DNA from: Helicobacteraceae bacterium
Lineage (GTDB): Bacteria > Campylobacterota > Campylobacteria > Campylobacterales > Helicobacteraceae
Direction of reading: 5' to 3'
NCBI GenBank assembly: GCA_029258405.1
Contig: JARHYY010000030.1
Coordinates: 1 to 7,883 of the forward strand
DNA length: 7,883 nt
The translations under genes and the position numbers were made by a program. Below, in pieces: positions 6,267 through 7,883 of the stretch. Each line of letters begins with the position of its first letter. The first letter of the stretch is position 1. Below the pieces are notes generated by a model. The model did not search any database. It was given only the letters and a program-made list of their open reading frames with translations, and had not been told where the DNA came from.

Positions 6267-7187
6267 TTAGAATATATAGGTGAGGTAATGAGAAAATTCT
6301 TTATCTTTGCCCAAGACTATATCAAAATACGCATTTTGTATTTTTGTGGTTATTTCACCTCTGCAACCATTACCAATTACTCTGAAATCTAATTCTCTAA
6401 TAGGGGTAATTTCAGCAGCAGTACCTGTAAAAAACGCCTCATCAGATACATAAATTTCATCGCGAGTAATTCTCCTCTCTTCAACATCTATGCCCATATT
6501 TCTAGCAATTTCAATAACAGTGGCTTGGGTGATTGATTCTAAAGAATTATCATGAGGTGGTGTAATAAGCTTATTAGAGCGAACAATAAAGAGGCATTCA
6601 CCGCTTCCTTCAGCAACAAAACCGTTTTCATCAAGCAATAAAGCCTCCTCAAAACCACAAGAAACAGCCTCATACTTTGCCATTTGAGAGTTAAGGTAAT
6701 TTGCTGATATTTTAGCTTTTCCAAACGAAGATTTTACAGAATTTCTTGCAAAAGAAGATGTCTTAATGCGAATGCCTTTTTGTAAGCCATCTTCGCCTAA
6801 ATATGCCCCCCATTCCCATGCAGCTATAGCCACATTTACGGGAGAATTTTTATGATAAACCCCCATAGCACCATATCCTAGATATATAATAGGGCGAATA
6901 TATACACTATCACCCTCAAAATGATTTTTCTGCAATAGCTCAATTTGTGCTCTTTGTAGCTGTTCTTGAGTATATGGACAATCAATCGCCACTATTTTAG
7001 CAGAATTTAAGAGTCTCTTTGTATGGTCTTGAAGGCGAAATATAGCTAATCCTTTGTTGGTTTTGTATGCCCTTGTTCCCTCAAATGCAGCATTTCCATA
7101 ATGGAGAGTGTGTGTAAGGATATGTACTTTCGCATCATTCCATGCAACAAACGCACCATCCATCCAAATATATTGTGCTTCTTTCAT
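6267..7187 (-). CDS. ilvE: Branched-chain amino acid aminotransferase
   Basis: A 306-residue fold-type IV PLP enzyme making Leu, Ile and Val from their 2-keto acids with glutamate as amino donor; cytoplasmic. Family marks in order: HTLHYGNAAFEGTRAY (26-41), an R in DHTKRLLNSAK, YIRPI with R98, the PLP-binding lysine K159 in the K-x-x-x-N-Y context (KISANYLN), EALLLDENGFVAEGSGECLF (181-200) with the cofactor-contacting Glu, and TGTAAEITPI (254-263), which binds the PLP phosphate. The position of K159 matches that of E. coli IlvE, and the length is standard. The ATG has AAGG seven bases upstream and a candidate promoter just beyond, so this appears to be the first gene of the seven-gene array. 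No damage is seen. Confidence 0.97.
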   Translation of the reverse strand: MKEAQYIWMDGAFVAWNDAKVHILTHTLHYGNAAFEGTRAYKTNKGLAIFRLQDHTKRLLNSAKIVAIDCPYTQEQLQRAQIELLQKNHFEGDSVYIRPIIYLGYGAMGVYHKNSPVNVAIAAWEWGAYLGEDGLQKGIRIKTSSFARNSVKSSFGKAKISANYLNSQMAKYEAVSCGFEEALLLDENGFVAEGSGECLFIVRSNKLITPPHDNSLESITQATVIEIARNMGIDVEERRITRDEIYVSDEAFFTGTAAEITPIRELDFRVIGNGCRGEITTKIQNAYFDIVLGKDKEFSHYLTYIF

Positions 7188-7217
7188 TGCAATACCTTAA
7201 ATATTTTATTTCACTGC

Positions 7218-7223
7218 ATTGTA
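7218..7223 (-). promoter_or_regulatory. Candidate -10 element (TACAAT) for the ilvE-led operon
   Basis: The minus strand reads TTTTAGATACAATGCAG, five of six matches to TATAAT. It is preceded by A/T-rich tracts (AAAAAA, TTTTTA) of the kind that replace a -35 box in Helicobacter. Initiation near 7211 would give a leader of about 24 bases containing AAGG before the ilvE ATG. It is the best-placed candidate in the stretch and no competing site is closer. Confidence 0.45.
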
Positions 7224-7334
7224 TCTAAAATATGCTTAAATGCCTTTTTTATTGTGTTTTAAAGTCATGATAAAAAGTGTTTTTTGGAATGCAATATTTT
7301 AATATCTAAATCTAATCAAATAAGCATATACCCC

Positions 7335-7368
7335 TTATTTTTTTAAATAATACAGATTAAAATCTGTA
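7335..7368. repeat. Two abutting palindromes
   Basis: TTATTT-TTTT-AAATAA (7335-7350) is followed without a gap by TACAGATT-AA-AATCTGTA (7351-7368). Both arms of each are perfect. They lie about 130 bases upstream of the proposed ilvE transcription start, so could be a regulator-binding site, a terminator of a minus-strand transcript, or chance in AT-rich DNA. The second is the more convincing because its arms contain G and C. Confidence 0.4.
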
Positions 7369-7625
7369 AATATCTTTACTGTCAATCATCCCCTTTATAT
7401 TATCATCACATACTCCCCTCTCTCAAACCATGCAAGTATTTCAATACATAGCTTGCCATTATTGTAATATTCGTTTTGTTAAGATAAACAAAGAACCTTT
7501 TTATAATTATTAGATTCTTCATTCAATCATCATCTCTTTTCTAATATTTTCACTTCCTAAGTTTTTTCACTCTTTTACAGAAACCTTTTATTGCTCTTTT
7601 AAACTACTAAGATTTAAAACAACCG

Positions 7626-7668
7626 AAGCATTGCTTTACTCTTATATAAGAGTTCAAGGCTTATGCTT
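7626..7668. repeat. Long composite hairpin around a 16-base perfect palindrome
   Basis: The core ACTCTTATATAAGAGT (7638-7653) is a perfect palindrome. Flanking it, GCTTT (7633-7637) pairs with AAGGC (7656-7660) with one G-T pair, and AAGCAT (7626-7631) pairs with ATGCTT (7663-7668). The interruptions are one base against two, and a two-base bulge. Together this makes about 17 base pairs closed by a four-base loop, the largest fold in the window. On the minus strand it is followed by CGGTTGTTTT, which could serve as a weak terminator. No gene covers it. Confidence 0.5.
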
Positions 7669-7737
7669 TAGAATTAATGAGATTCAAGTATTTTGAGAGA
7701 TTGCAATATACAATATATTATGCAACAAAACAAATAC

Positions 7738-7743
7738 TATAAT
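7738..7743 (+). promoter_or_regulatory. Candidate -10 element TATAAT (plus strand)
   Basis: A perfect hexamer in ACTATAATACATA. With a start near 7750 it would produce a short transcript ending at the hairpin and T-run at 7813-7845. Perfect hexamers are expected by chance in such AT-rich DNA, so the pairing with the terminator is the only support. Confidence 0.3.
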
Positions 7744-7749
7744 ACATAT

Positions 7750-7846
7750 CTTCATGATATAAATCTTGATAGCAAAGTATTCAAAAGGCTTAATCTCTTA
7801 AGATATACAATGAGTGATAAATCAGTGCTCTGTTTTATCACTTTTA
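7750..7846 (+). ncRNA. Candidate small RNA, about 95 nucleotides
   Basis: Bounded by the TATAAT at 7738-7743 and the terminator-like hairpin at 7813-7845, with no ORF and Shine-Dalgarno pair inside. The segment includes the unpaired-looking stretch TCAAAAGGCTTAATCTC, which could be a target-pairing region. This is purely structural inference: no known RNA family was recognised, and the start is set only by the hexamer. Confidence 0.2.
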
Positions 7847-7867
7847 GACTCAAATCTCTTAAGAGAT
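7792..7867. repeat. 12-base direct repeat AATCTCTTAAGA with an embedded palindrome
   Basis: AATCTCTTAAGA occurs at 7792-7803 and again at 7853-7864, 61 bases apart, flanking the 7813-7845 hairpin. The second copy extends into the perfect 14-base palindrome ATCTCTTAAGAGAT (7854-7867). The spacing is near six helical turns, which would suit a pair of protein-binding sites for a gene starting beyond 7883, but a small duplication is equally possible. Confidence 0.4.
7813..7845 (+). terminator. Candidate Rho-independent terminator
   Basis: AGTGATAAA (7813-7821) pairs perfectly with TTTATCACT (7834-7842) around a 12-base loop, followed by T to 7845. The stem is only moderately stable and the T-run short (four T including the last stem base). 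On the minus strand no T-run follows, so the orientation is plus. Confidence 0.4.
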
Positions 7868-7883
7868 AAAGTAAGTAATTAAC

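Larger units (their letters stand above)
7188..7883. other. Intergenic region upstream of ilvE, about 700 bases, no convincing gene
   Basis: Besides the ilvE promoter this stretch shows back-to-back palindromes (7335-7368), a pyrimidine-rich plus strand (about 7375-7565), a long composite hairpin (7626-7668), a TATAAT hexamer (7738-7743), a hairpin with T-run (7813-7845), and a short direct repeat that includes a 14-base palindrome (7792-7867). Short ORFs exist (7430-7513 plus, 27 codons; 7406-7522 minus, 38 codons; 7810-7869 plus, 19 codons), but none has a convincing ribosome-binding site. No tRNA or known RNA motif was recognised. The gene served by the right end lies outside the window. 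Confidence 0.65.

Noticed and set aside
7430..7513. 27-codon plus-strand ORF starting MQVFQYIACHYC, considered as a small CxxC-type protein
   Set aside because: The upstream sequence is pyrimidine-rich with no ribosome-binding site, and the strand bias in this stretch favours the opposite strand.
7810..7869. 19-codon plus-strand ORF over the right-edge hairpin
   Set aside because: It is read through both arms of an inverted repeat and has only a poor AAGA upstream; the codons look like a by-product of the palindromes.
1..7883. CRISPR array, tRNA, rRNA, tmRNA, SRP RNA or RNase P RNA
   Set aside because: No regularly spaced repeats, no cloverleaf, and none of the conserved motifs of these RNAs were found on either strand in the gene-free regions.

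Overview
The window is AT-rich DNA from a Campylobacterota member, most likely an enterohepatic Helicobacter or close relative. The reasons are the codon use and base composition, a Helicobacter/Campylobacter-type chemoreceptor tail, an ilvE gene directly upstream of an SPFH gene (the order I recall for C. jejuni Cj0269c-Cj0268c), a DUF2393-like membrane protein, and a histidine gene (hisIE), which argues against H. pylori itself. The species cannot be fixed from the sequence alone.

Layout. Positions 1-142 hold the last 46 codons of a methyl-accepting chemotaxis protein on the plus strand. Positions 143-705 are a gene-poor convergent spacer with several hairpins and a possible decayed TnpB (IS200/IS605) C-terminus with its right-end stem-loop. 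Positions 7187 down to 706 are one uninterrupted minus-strand array of seven genes: ilvE, an SPFH protein with an N-terminal cytoplasmic tail, a second shorter SPFH paralogue, hisIE, a DUF2393-like two-helix membrane protein, an O-antigen ligase/polymerase family protein, and a WaaG-like GT-B glycosyltransferase. Gaps are 21 bases or less, and several genes overlap or touch, so this reads as one operon of about 6.5 kb. A candidate promoter lies just upstream of ilvE. Positions 7188-7883 are about 700 bases without a convincing gene. They contain that promoter, back-to-back palindromes, a long composite hairpin, a candidate small-RNA unit and a short direct repeat.

How the genes fit together. 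Two genes are amino-acid biosynthesis steps (branched-chain transamination; histidine steps 2 and 3). Three are inner-membrane proteins of organising or unknown function (the SPFH pair and DUF2393). The last two act in envelope glycan assembly (glycosyl transfer in the cytoplasm, and ligation or polymerisation on the periplasmic face). There is no obvious single pathway. The most notable points are the tandem SPFH duplication with an HflK/HflC-like size arrangement, the orphan hisIE inside a membrane/envelope operon, and the structured non-coding regions at both ends. I did not find a clear defence, toxin or CRISPR system. The non-coding candidates are offered at low confidence.
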